Origin: Azoarcus sp. | GTDB taxonomy: Bacteria; Pseudomonadota; Gammaproteobacteria; Burkholderiales; Rhodocyclaceae | Direction of reading: 5' to 3' | Assembly (NCBI GenBank): GCA_031268195.1 | Contig: JAIRXQ010000070.1 | Coordinates: forward strand, 1 to 60,964 | Length of the DNA stretch: 60,964 nt | Shown: positions 37,693-46,613 of the stretch, piece by piece | Position numbering within the stretch: position 1 is the stretch's first letter | How the letters are laid out: every line of letters begins with the position of its first letter | Made by a program: the position numbers and the translations under genes | Notes under the pieces: model-generated | The model's input: the letters and a program-made list of their open reading frames with translations, nothing else | What the model was told of the DNA's origin: nothing | The model's database searches: none

Positions 37693-38691
37693 ATGCATCG
37701 TCTACAGACTCTCCGCGTCTGGTACCGGAACGCCCGCCCGCATGCCTTGCCGCAAAGTATTCTCCCTTCGCTGCTCGCCGTCTGCTTCGCCGTCAATGCG
37801 GAAGGCTTTTCGCTCTGGCTGGCGCTGCTGGCGGTGGCCGGCGTCGGCTGCGGGCATCTGGCGGCCAATCTGTTCGACGATTATTTCGACTACAAACGCT
37901 GCAAGACCGACTATCGTGACCACCTGAAGCACGAGGGTTTCCGCGCCCGCGCCGGCAAGTGCGCGTATCTGGCTTCCGGCGCCGCGACGCTCGAACAGCT
38001 GCTGCTTGCCGCGCGGGCGTTCATGGTGGTGGCGCTGCTTGCGGGCGCGGTGATTGTCTATTATCGGGGCTTGCCGATTCTGCTCATCGCGTGCGCGACG
38101 GCCTTGCTCTCGCTCACTTATTCCGGGCCACCGCTGCGCTTGAGCTACCGCGGGCTGGGCGAGATCGCCATCGGCCTGATCTTCGGGCCGCTCAACATGC
38201 TCGGCACCTATTACGCCGCCTGTGGCGCGGTCGACCGCGCGGTCGTCCTCGTTTCGGTTGCCGTCGGGCTGTTGGTGATGAACATCGTCTATGTGCACGC
38301 GATGCTCGATTACGTGCCCGACAAGAAAATCGGCAAGCAGACGCTGGCGGTGACGCTGGATCGCGGCGGGAGCATGCTTGCGGTGCTGTTTCTCGTGCTG
38401 TTTCTGCCCTATGGTGTGATCGTCTACGGCATCTGGCGTGGTGATCTCTCTTTCGGCTACGGCGCACTGTTGCTCACCCTGCCGATGGCGGCGATGCTTT
38501 TCCGCATGATGCTCATCTACATCCGCGACCCGGATCGCCCGTTTTTCCCGCAATTCTGGATGGGGCCGATGTCGAGCTGGAAACGTTTCGAAGCCATTGG
38601 CGCCGGCTGGTTCATGATTCGCTGGCTGCTGGCGAGAAACCTGCTCGCCACCCTCTGCGTGATCGCGATGATCCTGACCTTCACCGCCTGA
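37693..38691 (+). CDS. UbiA/MenA-family polyprenyltransferase
   Basis: 332 residues, about eight to nine membrane helices. The first Asp-rich active-site motif is present as NLFDDYFDYKRCKTDYRD, closer to MenA (NLANDYFDYKxG) than to UbiA. The second is DYVPDKKIGKQTLAVTLD, equivalent to DxxxDxxxGKxTLAV. These bind Mg2+-prenyl diphosphate, so the enzyme should be active on an aromatic or similar acceptor in the inner membrane. LTYSGPPLRLSYRGLGEIAIGL is a shared MenA segment. No menaquinone gene is nearby; the next gene, 4 bp on, is a radical SAM enzyme. The acceptor is unknown: a quinone precursor is one option, an undescribed prenylated compound another. The start lacks a strong ribosome site. 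Confidence 0.85.
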   Translation: MHRLQTLRVWYRNARPHALPQSILPSLLAVCFAVNAEGFSLWLALLAVAGVGCGHLAANLFDDYFDYKRCKTDYRDHLKHEGFRARAGKCAYLASGAATLEQLLLAARAFMVVALLAGAVIVYYRGLPILLIACATALLSLTYSGPPLRLSYRGLGEIAIGLIFGPLNMLGTYYAACGAVDRAVVLVSVAVGLLVMNIVYVHAMLDYVPDKKIGKQTLAVTLDRGGSMLAVLFLVLFLPYGVIVYGIWRGDLSFGYGALLLTLPMAAMLFRMMLIYIRDPDRPFFPQFWMGPMSSWKRFEAIGAGWFMIRWLLARNLLATLCVIAMILTFTA

Positions 38692-38695
38692 GCCC

Positions 38696-39595
38696 GTGAA
38701 ATCCTTCCTCTATCTGCCGCTCTGGTTCTGCAGGACGCGCGTGCTGGGCAAGCGCATCCCTCTGCAATCGGTCGTTTTCGTCTCCGACAAGTGCAATCTC
38801 AAATGCCGCCATTGCACGATCTATGCCAAGAAAGACGCCATCGTCAAAAGCTTCGCGCAAATCCGCGACGATCTCGCCTACTGCTACGCACAGGGTTCGC
38901 GCTTCGTCGATCTCGAAGGCGGCGAGCCGACGCTGTGGCACGAGGGCGAACATGACTTGAACAGCGTGATCCGGGCCGCGAAGAAAATCGGCTTCTACTC
39001 AGTGACGGTCACCACCAACGCCGCGCGCCCGTTTCCGGGGCTGGAGGCCGACTCCATCTGGGTGAGCATGGATGGTGTTGGCCGTGTGCACGACGCCATT
39101 CGCGGCGAGGGCACCTTCGCGCGTCTCGTGCAAAACATCGAAACCTGCGGTCACTCGCGGGTAAGCGTCAACATGGTCGTCAACGCCCTGAACCACGATG
39201 GCGTGGAGGAGGCGATCCGCTTTGCCAAATCGCATCCCAGGATCGAATCCATCGCCATCAATCTGCACACGCCGTTTCCCGGCAGCGAGGAGCTCGCACT
39301 CGATGCTGTCATGCGCAATGCCGTGCTCGACACGGTGATGGCCTTCAAGCGCCAGGGCTACCCGATCATGAATTCACTTGCGGGCCTGAAACTCATGCGC
39401 CGGCGCGACTTCAGGAAGTACTGCTGGATGACGAATTTCGTGATGGTCGATGGCGCCCGCCTGCCCGAATGTAATGGCAAAACGGCGGGGGTGTGCGAGC
39501 ACTGCGGCTTTTGCATGGCGGGCGAGATGGCGGCGGTGATGACGCTGAAACCCGAAACCCTGCTCGCGGGCCTGAAGCTGAGGGTAACGGGGTAG
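38696..39595 (+). CDS. Radical SAM enzyme with auxiliary-cluster C terminus
   Basis: 299 residues. CNLKCRHC (Cys33, 37, 40) binds the SAM-cleaving [4Fe-4S] cluster; DLEGGEPTLW corresponds to the GGEP SAM-binding motif. The C-terminal region has five more Cys (YCWMTN, ECNGK, and VCEHCGFC), a Twitch/SPASM-like pattern for a second cluster. Overall it resembles MoaA/PqqE-type and HpnH-like proteins but lacks the DUF3463 tail of HpnH. The GTG start has no clear Shine-Dalgarno and lies 4 bp after the prenyltransferase stop, so coupling is likely. The reaction is unknown; context suggests modification of a prenylated lipid or its precursor. Confidence 0.85.
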   Translation: MKSFLYLPLWFCRTRVLGKRIPLQSVVFVSDKCNLKCRHCTIYAKKDAIVKSFAQIRDDLAYCYAQGSRFVDLEGGEPTLWHEGEHDLNSVIRAAKKIGFYSVTVTTNAARPFPGLEADSIWVSMDGVGRVHDAIRGEGTFARLVQNIETCGHSRVSVNMVVNALNHDGVEEAIRFAKSHPRIESIAINLHTPFPGSEELALDAVMRNAVLDTVMAFKRQGYPIMNSLAGLKLMRRRDFRKYCWMTNFVMVDGARLPECNGKTAGVCEHCGFCMAGEMAAVMTLKPETLLAGLKLRVTG

Positions 39596-39687
39596 GCGCC
39601 CCACGTTGAAAGAGAATCTGCCGAAAAAAATACTTTGTCCGCCAACGGGTTGCCTGCCTGATGGTCATGCCCGCCTGCATATGGCGT

Positions 39688-39709
39688 AATAATTGCGAGG
39701 GTAATTATT
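39688..39709. promoter_or_regulatory. Inverted repeat before the sensor kinase gene
   Basis: AATAATT, 8-nt spacer, AATTATT: a perfect 7-bp palindrome in otherwise GC-rich DNA, about 55-80 bp before the start of the two-component genes. Its size and place fit a dimeric regulator site, perhaps autoregulation by the NarL-type regulator. It has too few pairs to be a terminator. Confidence 0.4.
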
Positions 39710-39765
39710 TCTCCACATCGAGCGTATTGCCAGATACTGACGCCGAAGTGGGGATGGTGATAATA

Positions 39766-41607
39766 ATGTCTATGAAAGCCGCCGATTCGATCGTTTTCAC
39801 TATCGCAACCGTCAGGGGAGCCATTGTGCTCGCTGTGGTCTGGAGTCTGCTCGTGCTTGGCTCGCTGTTCATGCAGCGTGGACAGTTGAACCGCACCGCC
39901 GCCGAGCTCGCGCGCATCGCGGCCATCGCCAATCTCAAGAAGGATATGGCGATCCGCGACTGGGCCGCCTCGGTCGAGGGCGTGTTCATCCGCGAAAAGT
40001 ATGTGTTCGCGAACACCTCGCTCGATCAGGAAGAACGCTATACGGCGCTCGATCGCCGGGGTGTGCCGGTCGAAATGGTGCAGGTGACGCCGATGCATCT
40101 GCTGCTGGCGATCCAGAGCATGTCGAACAAGGAATCCGGTTTCCGTGAGCGCCTGACCGCCAATCAGTTGCATAACCGGGATAATTTGCCCGATGATTGG
40201 GAAAAATCCGCATTGAAGCAACTGGGCAAGGGGGCCGACATGGTCAGCGAAGCCTTGCCCCAAAGCGGCGGGCATGGGCTGATGCGGGTCATGATTCCGA
40301 TGAAGATGGAAAAAGAGTGCCTCGAATGCCACCGCGACACCCTGATTCCGGTGGGCGGCCTGCGTGGGGGCGCGGCGGTTTCGCTCGATCTCAACACTTA
40401 TCTGTCCGCACAGGAGCCGGCCTGGCGCGCGATGCAGTATTGGCACGGCGGCATCTGGTTGCTTGGGCTGTCCGCCATGTCCGTGTTCCATTTCTTCTCC
40501 CGCCGCCGCGCACTCGAATTGGTGCGGCAGGATCAGGGGCGGCGCGAGAACGCGATGGCTTTTGCGGCGATGGCCGAAGGTGCGGCGATTGCAGACGCCG
40601 ACGGCGCGATCCTTTGGGTCAATGATGCTTTCTGCGCGATCACGGGCTACGAACGGGATGAAGCAATCGGCGTCAATCCGAAAATTTTCCGCTCGGATCG
40701 GCACGATGCCGCGTTCTACGAACAAATCCGGGAACGCCTGTTGGGTGACGGGCTCTGGCGCGGCGAGCTCTGGAGCCGGCGCAAGAACGGCGACATCTAC
40801 CCGGTGGAAATATCGGTGCAGGCGGCGCGGCGGGACGACGGCAGCGTGCAGCGCTACATCTCGATCTTCTCCGATATCTCGCAGCGCAAGGAGATCGAAC
40901 AAAACCTTGCCGACTACAGCGAACACCTCGAAGAGCTCGTGCACCAACGTACCGAGATGACGCGCTTTCTGCAAAACGTGCGTGAGGACGAACGCGCCTC
41001 GATTGCCCGTGAGCTGCATGACGAACTGGGACAGGCGCTCACGGCGCTGCGCATCGACCTCGGCTTGCTGCGCCGGCAATGCACCGAGCGCGAGGGCAAC
41101 GGCGCGATGGCGCAACGGGTTGGCACCTCCTGTGGGCTGGTCGAGCGTACCCTCGTTTCGCTGCGTCGCATCTCCGAAGGGTTGCGCCCCGGCATGCTCG
41201 ATGTGCTCGGCCTGGGTGCGGCGCTCGAACATCTCGTGTGCCAGTTCGCGGAGCGCACCGCCATCCAATACGCCTTCCACGCCGATAGCGACGAATACAA
41301 TCTCACCGAGAATCAGGCCATCACCGTCTTCCGTCTCGTGCAAGAGGCGCTCACCAACATCTCGCGCCACGCGCAGGCGACGAAAGTCGACATCGAGCTC
41401 AGGCAGGCGGACGGAAAGCTTCATCTCGTCGTTCAGGACGATGGCATCGGATTCGACACCTCCCTGCCTCGCAAAGGCTTCGGGCTGCTCGGCATGTCCG
41501 AGCGCGTCAGCATGCTCGACGGTGAAATGACCGTCACCAGCGGGCACGGAACGCGCATCGCCGTCTCGTTGCCGCTTGCCAGGGAGCAAGTGGCTGCGCC
41601 GTCATGA
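39766..41607 (+). CDS. Sensor histidine kinase with CxxCH haem-type sensor and PAS domain
   Basis: 613 residues. Membrane helix 1 (about 10-32), a periplasmic DUF3365/Tll0287-like domain (about 35-210) with KECLECHRD (CxxCH at about 185), helix 2 (about 225-245), PAS/PAC (about 265-378), HisKA_3 dimerisation domain with ARELHDELGQAL (phospho-His about 418) and HATPase_c (DDGIGF, GFGLLGMSERV). The CxxCH suggests covalent haem c in the periplasm, hence sensing of redox state or a gas such as NO or O2; this is inferred. Of several in-frame ATGs, MSMKAADS is preferred because it puts helix 1 near the N terminus. The stop overlaps the regulator start (ATGA). Confidence 0.88.
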   Translation: MSMKAADSIVFTIATVRGAIVLAVVWSLLVLGSLFMQRGQLNRTAAELARIAAIANLKKDMAIRDWAASVEGVFIREKYVFANTSLDQEERYTALDRRGVPVEMVQVTPMHLLLAIQSMSNKESGFRERLTANQLHNRDNLPDDWEKSALKQLGKGADMVSEALPQSGGHGLMRVMIPMKMEKECLECHRDTLIPVGGLRGGAAVSLDLNTYLSAQEPAWRAMQYWHGGIWLLGLSAMSVFHFFSRRRALELVRQDQGRRENAMAFAAMAEGAAIADADGAILWVNDAFCAITGYERDEAIGVNPKIFRSDRHDAAFYEQIRERLLGDGLWRGELWSRRKNGDIYPVEISVQAARRDDGSVQRYISIFSDISQRKEIEQNLADYSEHLEELVHQRTEMTRFLQNVREDERASIARELHDELGQALTALRIDLGLLRRQCTEREGNGAMAQRVGTSCGLVERTLVSLRRISEGLRPGMLDVLGLGAALEHLVCQFAERTAIQYAFHADSDEYNLTENQAITVFRLVQEALTNISRHAQATKVDIELRQADGKLHLVVQDDGIGFDTSLPRKGFGLLGMSERVSMLDGEMTVTSGHGTRIAVSLPLAREQVAAPS

Positions 41608-42251
41608 TTCGCATCCTCATTGCCGATGATCACGATATCCTGCGCGCCGGGCTGAAAGCCATCCTCGCGGAAGCGGGCGACATCGTCGTGGCGTGCGAAG
41701 CGTCCAACGGCGTGGAAGCCCTGGCCCACCTGCGCAAAGGCGGCTGTGACGCGGCGGTGCTCGATCTCAACATGCCGGGACGTGGCGGCATCGAACTCAT
41801 CAAGCAGGTGAAGGGCGAGTTCCCCCGCCTGCCCATCCTTGTCCTCTCCATGTACAAGGAGGACATCTACGCCGTGCGCGCGCTGAAAGCCGGCGCGTCC
41901 GGCTATCTGTGCAAGGATCACGCTGAAAGTCTGCTCATCGAAGCCATCCACAAGATCGCGGACGGCGGCCTGTTCATCAACCAGGACGTCGCCGAAGACC
42001 TCACGCGCGACATCCTGCAAGGCAAAAACGTCCGCCCGTCGCACAACCACCTCTCCGACCGCGGCTACCAGATCTTCCTCATGCTCGTGCGCGGCATGGG
42101 CGTCTCCGAAATCGCGCGCCACCTGAGCCTGAGTGTCAAGACCGTGAGCACGCACAAGGTCAACATCCAGGCCAAAATGGGTTTGGCGAACACGGCGGAA
42201 CTGGTGCGTTATGCCGTGGAGCATGGCTTGATCGAAGGCGGCGATCTGTAG
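41604..42251 (+). CDS. NarL/FixJ-family response regulator
   Basis: 215 residues. Receiver domain with IADDHDILRAGL, phospho-acceptor Asp54 in VLDLNMPG, then SMYKED and KAGASGYLCKD; C-terminal LuxR-type HTH with VSEIARHLSLSVKTVSTHKVNI. Forms a two-component system with the overlapping sensor kinase. Targets are unknown; the closest candidates are the kinase operon itself (7-bp palindrome upstream), the Aer-like receptor gene and nosZ. Confidence 0.95.
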   Translation: MIRILIADDHDILRAGLKAILAEAGDIVVACEASNGVEALAHLRKGGCDAAVLDLNMPGRGGIELIKQVKGEFPRLPILVLSMYKEDIYAVRALKAGASGYLCKDHAESLLIEAIHKIADGGLFINQDVAEDLTRDILQGKNVRPSHNHLSDRGYQIFLMLVRGMGVSEIARHLSLSVKTVSTHKVNIQAKMGLANTAELVRYAVEHGLIEGGDL

Positions 42252-42293
42252 GGGCAAGCAATTCCTGACCGGGGCAAAAGATATCCAATGCCT

Positions 42294-43925
42294 TTACGCT
42301 CTTTTGTTCCCCCCCTCCAGGCCAAACTCGAAGTAAGAAAGCAGCTTCTGCAATTCGTCCGCGATGCGGGAGAGGCTCTCGGTGCGTTCGTGGGTTTCGT
42401 GCATGCGGGTGAGGGTGTTTTCGATGCCGCCGAGGATGGTTTCCAGGTTCGCGGCCATCTCCTCGGTGGCGTGCGATTCTTCCGCTGCCGAGGCGGCGAT
42501 GCGGCTGGCCATTTCGTTCATGGTTTCGCCCTGGTGGGCGACTTCTTTCAAATCCCTGTCGGACGTATCCATCGCGGCCTCGGCCTCGTCCACGTCGCGG
42601 CCCGCTTGCCGCATGGCGGCGAAGGCTTCCTGCGTGGTGGATTCGATGCGGGCGATGGTGTGGCTGATGGTGTCGGTTTGATTGGCGGATTTCTCCGCGA
42701 GTTTGCGCACCTCGTCCGCGACCACCGCGAAGCCGCGCCCGGATTCTCCCGCGCGTGCCGCTTCGATGGCCGCGTTCAAGGCAAGCAGGTTGGTCTGATC
42801 GGCCAATTCCTTGATGCCGCCGGACACCACGCCGATCTGGCGGATGGCGTCCATGAGCTGGCCCATCGTCTCCTGCGCGCGTTGCAGGGTGGCGACGACC
42901 TTGCGCGTTGCGTGGCGTCCCTCGTGCATCTGCCCGGTGGCGGTGCCGAGCGCTTGTTGCGACGCGCCGGCCGATTTGGCGGTTTCGTCCGCACCCAGCG
43001 CAACCTGGACGGAAATCTCCTTGAGCGCACCGATGCGCTGCGAGATTTCGTCCGCGGACTGTGACTGTTGCCGCGCCTCACCGTGAATCGTTTTCACCGT
43101 CGTTTCCAGTTGGCTGGTGTTGCCGTGGATGAGGCGTCCGGCTTCCTCGATGTCGGAGAGCATCACTTTCAGGTGCGCCTGCATGGCGATCATCGCATTG
43201 TTCAGTTCGCCCAGTTCGTCCGCCGGCTTGATGGCGATGATCTCCGATAGGTCGCCCTGCGCGATGTGATCCATCTGGTTTGCCACGGCCTGGATGCCGC
43301 CCAGCATCTTGTGCTGCCAGTAGAACAGGCTACCCGCCAGCCCGACGCCGAGGAGACACAGGAAGGGCAGATACCACGCATGATTCGCCAGCCCGAACCA
43401 GCCTAGCGTACTGACGGCAAGTTGCAGCACGAGTAGCGCCGCAGTCAGGCTCATGATGCGTGCGGAGAGCGACAGCGGTTTTTTCGGCGCTTGGGCGCTT
43501 TTGACGCTTTGCGAACGGCTTTTGTTCATCTCCCGATAACGTTCTTCGGCGCTGTGCACCGCCTCAGGCGTGGGCGGTGTGCGCACGGACATGTAGCCGA
43601 TGGTGCGGTTTTGTCGGCGTATCGGCACGATGAGCGCGTCGACCCAGTAGAAGTCGCCGCTCTTGCAGCGGTTCTTCACCACGCCGCGCCAGGGCAGCCC
43701 CGCCTTGACCGTGGCCCACAGCGAAGCGAACGCGCCCGGTGGCATGTCCGGGTGGCGCACGACGTTGTGCGACTTGCCGAGCAACTCCTCAGGCGCGAAG
43801 CCGCTGACCTCGACGAAGGTGCCGTTGACCTGCGTGATGACGCCTTTCAGATCGGTCTTGGAGACGATGTAGCTGCCCTTGGGGAGCGGGCGCTCGTTTT
43901 GGGTGATGGGTAAGTTCTTTTTCAT
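42294..43925 (-). CDS. aer: Aer-like energy-taxis chemoreceptor
   Basis: 543 residues. The N-terminal PAS domain is very close to E. coli Aer: [63 protein letters not shown]; these include the residues that hold FAD. Then two closely spaced membrane helices (about 165-210) without a periplasmic domain, a HAMP-like segment, and the methyl-accepting signalling tip ([21 protein letters not shown]). It would steer the cell by electron-transport state, so its place beside the nos genes is sensible. MKKNLP is chosen as start with GAGAG upstream; an ATG nine codons earlier lies inside a 9-bp inverted repeat. Confidence 0.93.
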   Translation of the reverse strand: MKKNLPITQNERPLPKGSYIVSKTDLKGVITQVNGTFVEVSGFAPEELLGKSHNVVRHPDMPPGAFASLWATVKAGLPWRGVVKNRCKSGDFYWVDALIVPIRRQNRTIGYMSVRTPPTPEAVHSAEERYREMNKSRSQSVKSAQAPKKPLSLSARIMSLTAALLVLQLAVSTLGWFGLANHAWYLPFLCLLGVGLAGSLFYWQHKMLGGIQAVANQMDHIAQGDLSEIIAIKPADELGELNNAMIAMQAHLKVMLSDIEEAGRLIHGNTSQLETTVKTIHGEARQQSQSADEISQRIGALKEISVQVALGADETAKSAGASQQALGTATGQMHEGRHATRKVVATLQRAQETMGQLMDAIRQIGVVSGGIKELADQTNLLALNAAIEAARAGESGRGFAVVADEVRKLAEKSANQTDTISHTIARIESTTQEAFAAMRQAGRDVDEAEAAMDTSDRDLKEVAHQGETMNEMASRIAASAAEESHATEEMAANLETILGGIENTLTRMHETHERTESLSRIADELQKLLSYFEFGLEGGNKRA

Positions 43926-44243
43926 CGTGCTCTCGGTCAAGGAGGCAGCCATCGTCAGCCGTCGAACCTGACGATGCTATTGCGGACAGCTCGTTTGATG
44001 CAGCGAGATTTTTCGCGGTGACAGCTATTCTCTCGTCACGCGGGACGGTCATGGCCTAGGATTTTTCCTATCCGACCTCTCCACGATTCTTAACCGTTAT
44101 ATCGGACATTGCTACCTGTTGTGTGTCGCGGCGCAGGGATAAGATGCGGCGTGTGTTAAAGTTACCGTCCGCGACATACGTGACGTTTGTGGCGTTGTGT
44201 ATTTGTATTTCGGGTCGCGCGAATCTTCTTCTTGGGAGAAAGA
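43926..44243. other. Divergent control region between aer-like gene and nosZ
   Basis: 318 bp without a gene. It holds a perfect 9-bp inverted repeat CATCGTCAG-N9-CTGACGATG (43950-43976) just before the aer-like start, and a smaller TAGGA-N4-TCCTA palindrome (44057-44070) in the middle. I searched for TTGAT-N4-ATCAA and close variants and saw only a lone half site TTGAT near 43995. No convincing sigma-70 or sigma-54 promoter was found. A GGGAG ribosome site for nosZ lies at 44234-44238. Confidence 0.6.
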
Positions 44244-46535
44244 ATGATGAGCAGATTTGCAGTAAAAGCCGCGGTGCTGATGCTGGCGGCCACATTCGGG
44301 ACGGGAACGGCCTGGGCGGCGGAGTCGCTTCAGGATGTGATGAAGCGACGCAGCCTCAGCCAGCAGGATTTGCTGGCCGCCGCCAAAACCTATACGCCTT
44401 CGGGAAAACGTGATGAGTTCGTCGTGTTCAGTTCGGGCGGGCAATCGGGGCAACTCATCGTCTATGGCATCCCCTCGATGCGTATTCTCAAATATGTCGG
44501 AGTCTTTACGCCCGAACCCTGGCAGGGATACGGCTACGATGAGGAATCCAAGGATATTCTCAAAGGGGGCTGGATCGACGGTAAGGAAATCACCTGGGGC
44601 GACGCGCATCACCCGGCGATTTCGGAAACCAATGGTCAATATGATGGCCAGTTCCTCTTTATCAACGACAAGGCCAATCCCCGTGTGGCGGTGGTCGATC
44701 TGCGCGATTTCGAAACCAAGCAGATCGTAGCCAACCCCATCTACAAGTCGGAGCATGGGGGCGCTTTCGTCACGGCCAACACCGAATATGTTTTCGAGGC
44801 CGCGCAATACCCCGCGCCGCTGGAGCGCAAGAAATTCTATCCGCTCGAAGAGTTCAATGAAAAATACCGCGGCGGCATGACCTACTGGAAATTCGACCGC
44901 AAGGCCGGACGCCTCGTCCCGGCGCAATCGTTCTCGGTCGAGTTGCCGCCATATTCGCAGGATATCTCGGATGCAGGCAAGGGACCGTCCGACGGATGGT
45001 CGTTTACCAACTCCTTCTGCTCCGAACGCTACGTAGGCGGTATCGAGCAGGGCCGCCCGCCGTTCGAGGCCGGGTGCTCGGCCAAGGATACTGATTATCT
45101 TCATGTCATCAACTGGAGGAAGGCGGCCGAACTCGTCGCGCAGGGCAAGGCGCAGAAAATCAACGGTCACAATGTGCTGTCGATAGAGACCGCCGTCAAG
45201 GAAGGCATCCTTTTCCTGGTTCCCGAACCCAAGTCGCCGCACGGCGTCGATGTCACGCCCGATGGCAAATACATCATCGTCTCTGGCAAGCTCGATACCC
45301 ACGTTTCCGTCTATTCCTTCGAGAAGATCCAGGCAGCGATCAAGGCTGGCAAGTTCGAGTCGAAAGACCCCTACGGCATCCCGGTGGTCGGTATGCGGGA
45401 TGCGCTGCACAACCAGGTTCAACTCGGTCTGGGTCCCCTGCACACGCAGTATGACTCGAAGCAATGCGTGGCCTACACCTCGCTTTATGTCGACTCTCAG
45501 GTCGCCAAGTGGAACTACTGCGATGGCAAGGTGCTCGACAAAATAGCGGTGCACTACAACATCGGTCACCTCATGACGATGGAAGGCGACTCGGCCGGTC
45601 CGAAAGGCCGCTACCTGGTGGCGCTCAACAAGCTGTCCATCGACCGCTTCAACCCGGTCGGCCCGTTGCATCCGCAGAATCACCAGCTGATCGACATCAG
45701 CAACGACAAGATGCAGCTCATCTACGACATGCCTCTGCCGTTGGGCGAGCCGCATTACGCCGTGGCGATCGAGGCCAGCAAGCTCAAGCCGGGGGTACGC
45801 TACAAGGTCGGTACCGACAGTCGCACCGACAAGGATCACCCGGGCAGGGCACGGGCAGGCGAGGAACGTACCGAGCGCAAGGGCAACAAAGTGACGGTAT
45901 TCGGCACCTTGATCCGTTCGCACATCACGCCTGAAATCATCGAGGCTGAAGTTGGCGACGAAGTGACGATCAACCTGACCAATCTTGAACGCGCCGAAGA
46001 CGAAACGCACGGTTTCGCCATCTCTGCCTATAACGTCCATGCCTCGATCGAACCCGGCAAGACGATATCGGTGAAATTCAAGGCCGACAAGGAAGGTGTC
46101 TATCCGTACTATTGCACCGAGTTCTGCTCCGCGTTGCACCTTGAAATGCAGGGCTACCTGCTCGTCAAGCCGAAGGGTTGGAAAGCGGTGGCGAAGAAGG
46201 ATGCCGTCAAGAGCAACTACACCGAAGCCGACTACAGGGCGACGCTGAAGCGGATTGTCGACACACAAGCGGTGATCGATTCCGTCGTGGCTTACATCAC
46301 CAGTACCAACTTCAAGGACTTCCCGGACGTGGTGAGTATGGTGGAAGACGCCACCGACCAGCTCGGCAAGATCCCGGACGCCAAGGCGAAGCACGAAGCC
46401 GCGGCGGGCAAGAAGGACTGGGACAACGCCAACCTCTGGGCTGAACAGGTCTATCAATATCAGGTGAAGGCGGCCGATATCGGCCTGCGCGCCAAGACCT
46501 ACCTCGACCAGCACGGGGCGAAGAAGGTCAAGTAA
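44244..46535 (+). CDS. nosZ: Nitrous oxide reductase, Sec-exported clade II type
   Basis: 763 residues. Reduces N2O to N2 in the periplasm. The signal peptide MMSRFAVKAAV ... GTAWAAES has no twin arginine, the mark of clade II NosZ. Beta-propeller with CuZ ligands in DAHHPAISETNGQYDG (His122/123), SEHGG, PHGVDVTPDGKY, GLGPLHTQYD, NIGHLMTMEGD and EPHYAVAIE. The C-terminal cupredoxin with CuA: His589 (ETHGFAI), then YYCTEFCSALHLEM (Cys624, Cys628, His632, Met635). After CuA about 120 further residues form a predicted helical bundle (residues 645-763) without CxxCH, whereas the epsilonproteobacterial enzyme carries a haem c tail there. Start: GGGAG 5 nt before ATG. First gene of the nos cluster. 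Confidence 0.98.
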   Translation: MMSRFAVKAAVLMLAATFGTGTAWAAESLQDVMKRRSLSQQDLLAAAKTYTPSGKRDEFVVFSSGGQSGQLIVYGIPSMRILKYVGVFTPEPWQGYGYDEESKDILKGGWIDGKEITWGDAHHPAISETNGQYDGQFLFINDKANPRVAVVDLRDFETKQIVANPIYKSEHGGAFVTANTEYVFEAAQYPAPLERKKFYPLEEFNEKYRGGMTYWKFDRKAGRLVPAQSFSVELPPYSQDISDAGKGPSDGWSFTNSFCSERYVGGIEQGRPPFEAGCSAKDTDYLHVINWRKAAELVAQGKAQKINGHNVLSIETAVKEGILFLVPEPKSPHGVDVTPDGKYIIVSGKLDTHVSVYSFEKIQAAIKAGKFESKDPYGIPVVGMRDALHNQVQLGLGPLHTQYDSKQCVAYTSLYVDSQVAKWNYCDGKVLDKIAVHYNIGHLMTMEGDSAGPKGRYLVALNKLSIDRFNPVGPLHPQNHQLIDISNDKMQLIYDMPLPLGEPHYAVAIEASKLKPGVRYKVGTDSRTDKDHPGRARAGEERTERKGNKVTVFGTLIRSHITPEIIEAEVGDEVTINLTNLERAEDETHGFAISAYNVHASIEPGKTISVKFKADKEGVYPYYCTEFCSALHLEMQGYLLVKPKGWKAVAKKDAVKSNYTEADYRATLKRIVDTQAVIDSVVAYITSTNFKDFPDVVSMVEDATDQLGKIPDAKAKHEAAAGKKDWDNANLWAEQVYQYQVKAADIGLRAKTYLDQHGAKKVK

Positions 46536-46549
46536 TCGCTGCGTGACGT

Positions 46550-46586
46550 CCGTGCGGCAGGGAACCTCCGGGTTCTCGCCGCACGG
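46550..46586 (+). repeat. Long hairpin between nosZ and the cytochrome genes
   Basis: Outer 9-bp stem CCGTGCGGC / GCCGCACGG and inner 5-bp stem GAACC / GGTTC. No T run follows and the cluster continues in the same direction, so it more likely protects or partially attenuates the mRNA than terminates it. Confidence 0.75.
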
Positions 46587-46613
46587 CCCCTCACCGCCGC
46601 AAAGAGGACACCC

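Noticed and set aside
43926-44243. FNR, NnrR/Dnr-type box before nosZ
   Set aside because: Only a half site TTGAT near 43995 was found, without the second half; not enough for a call.
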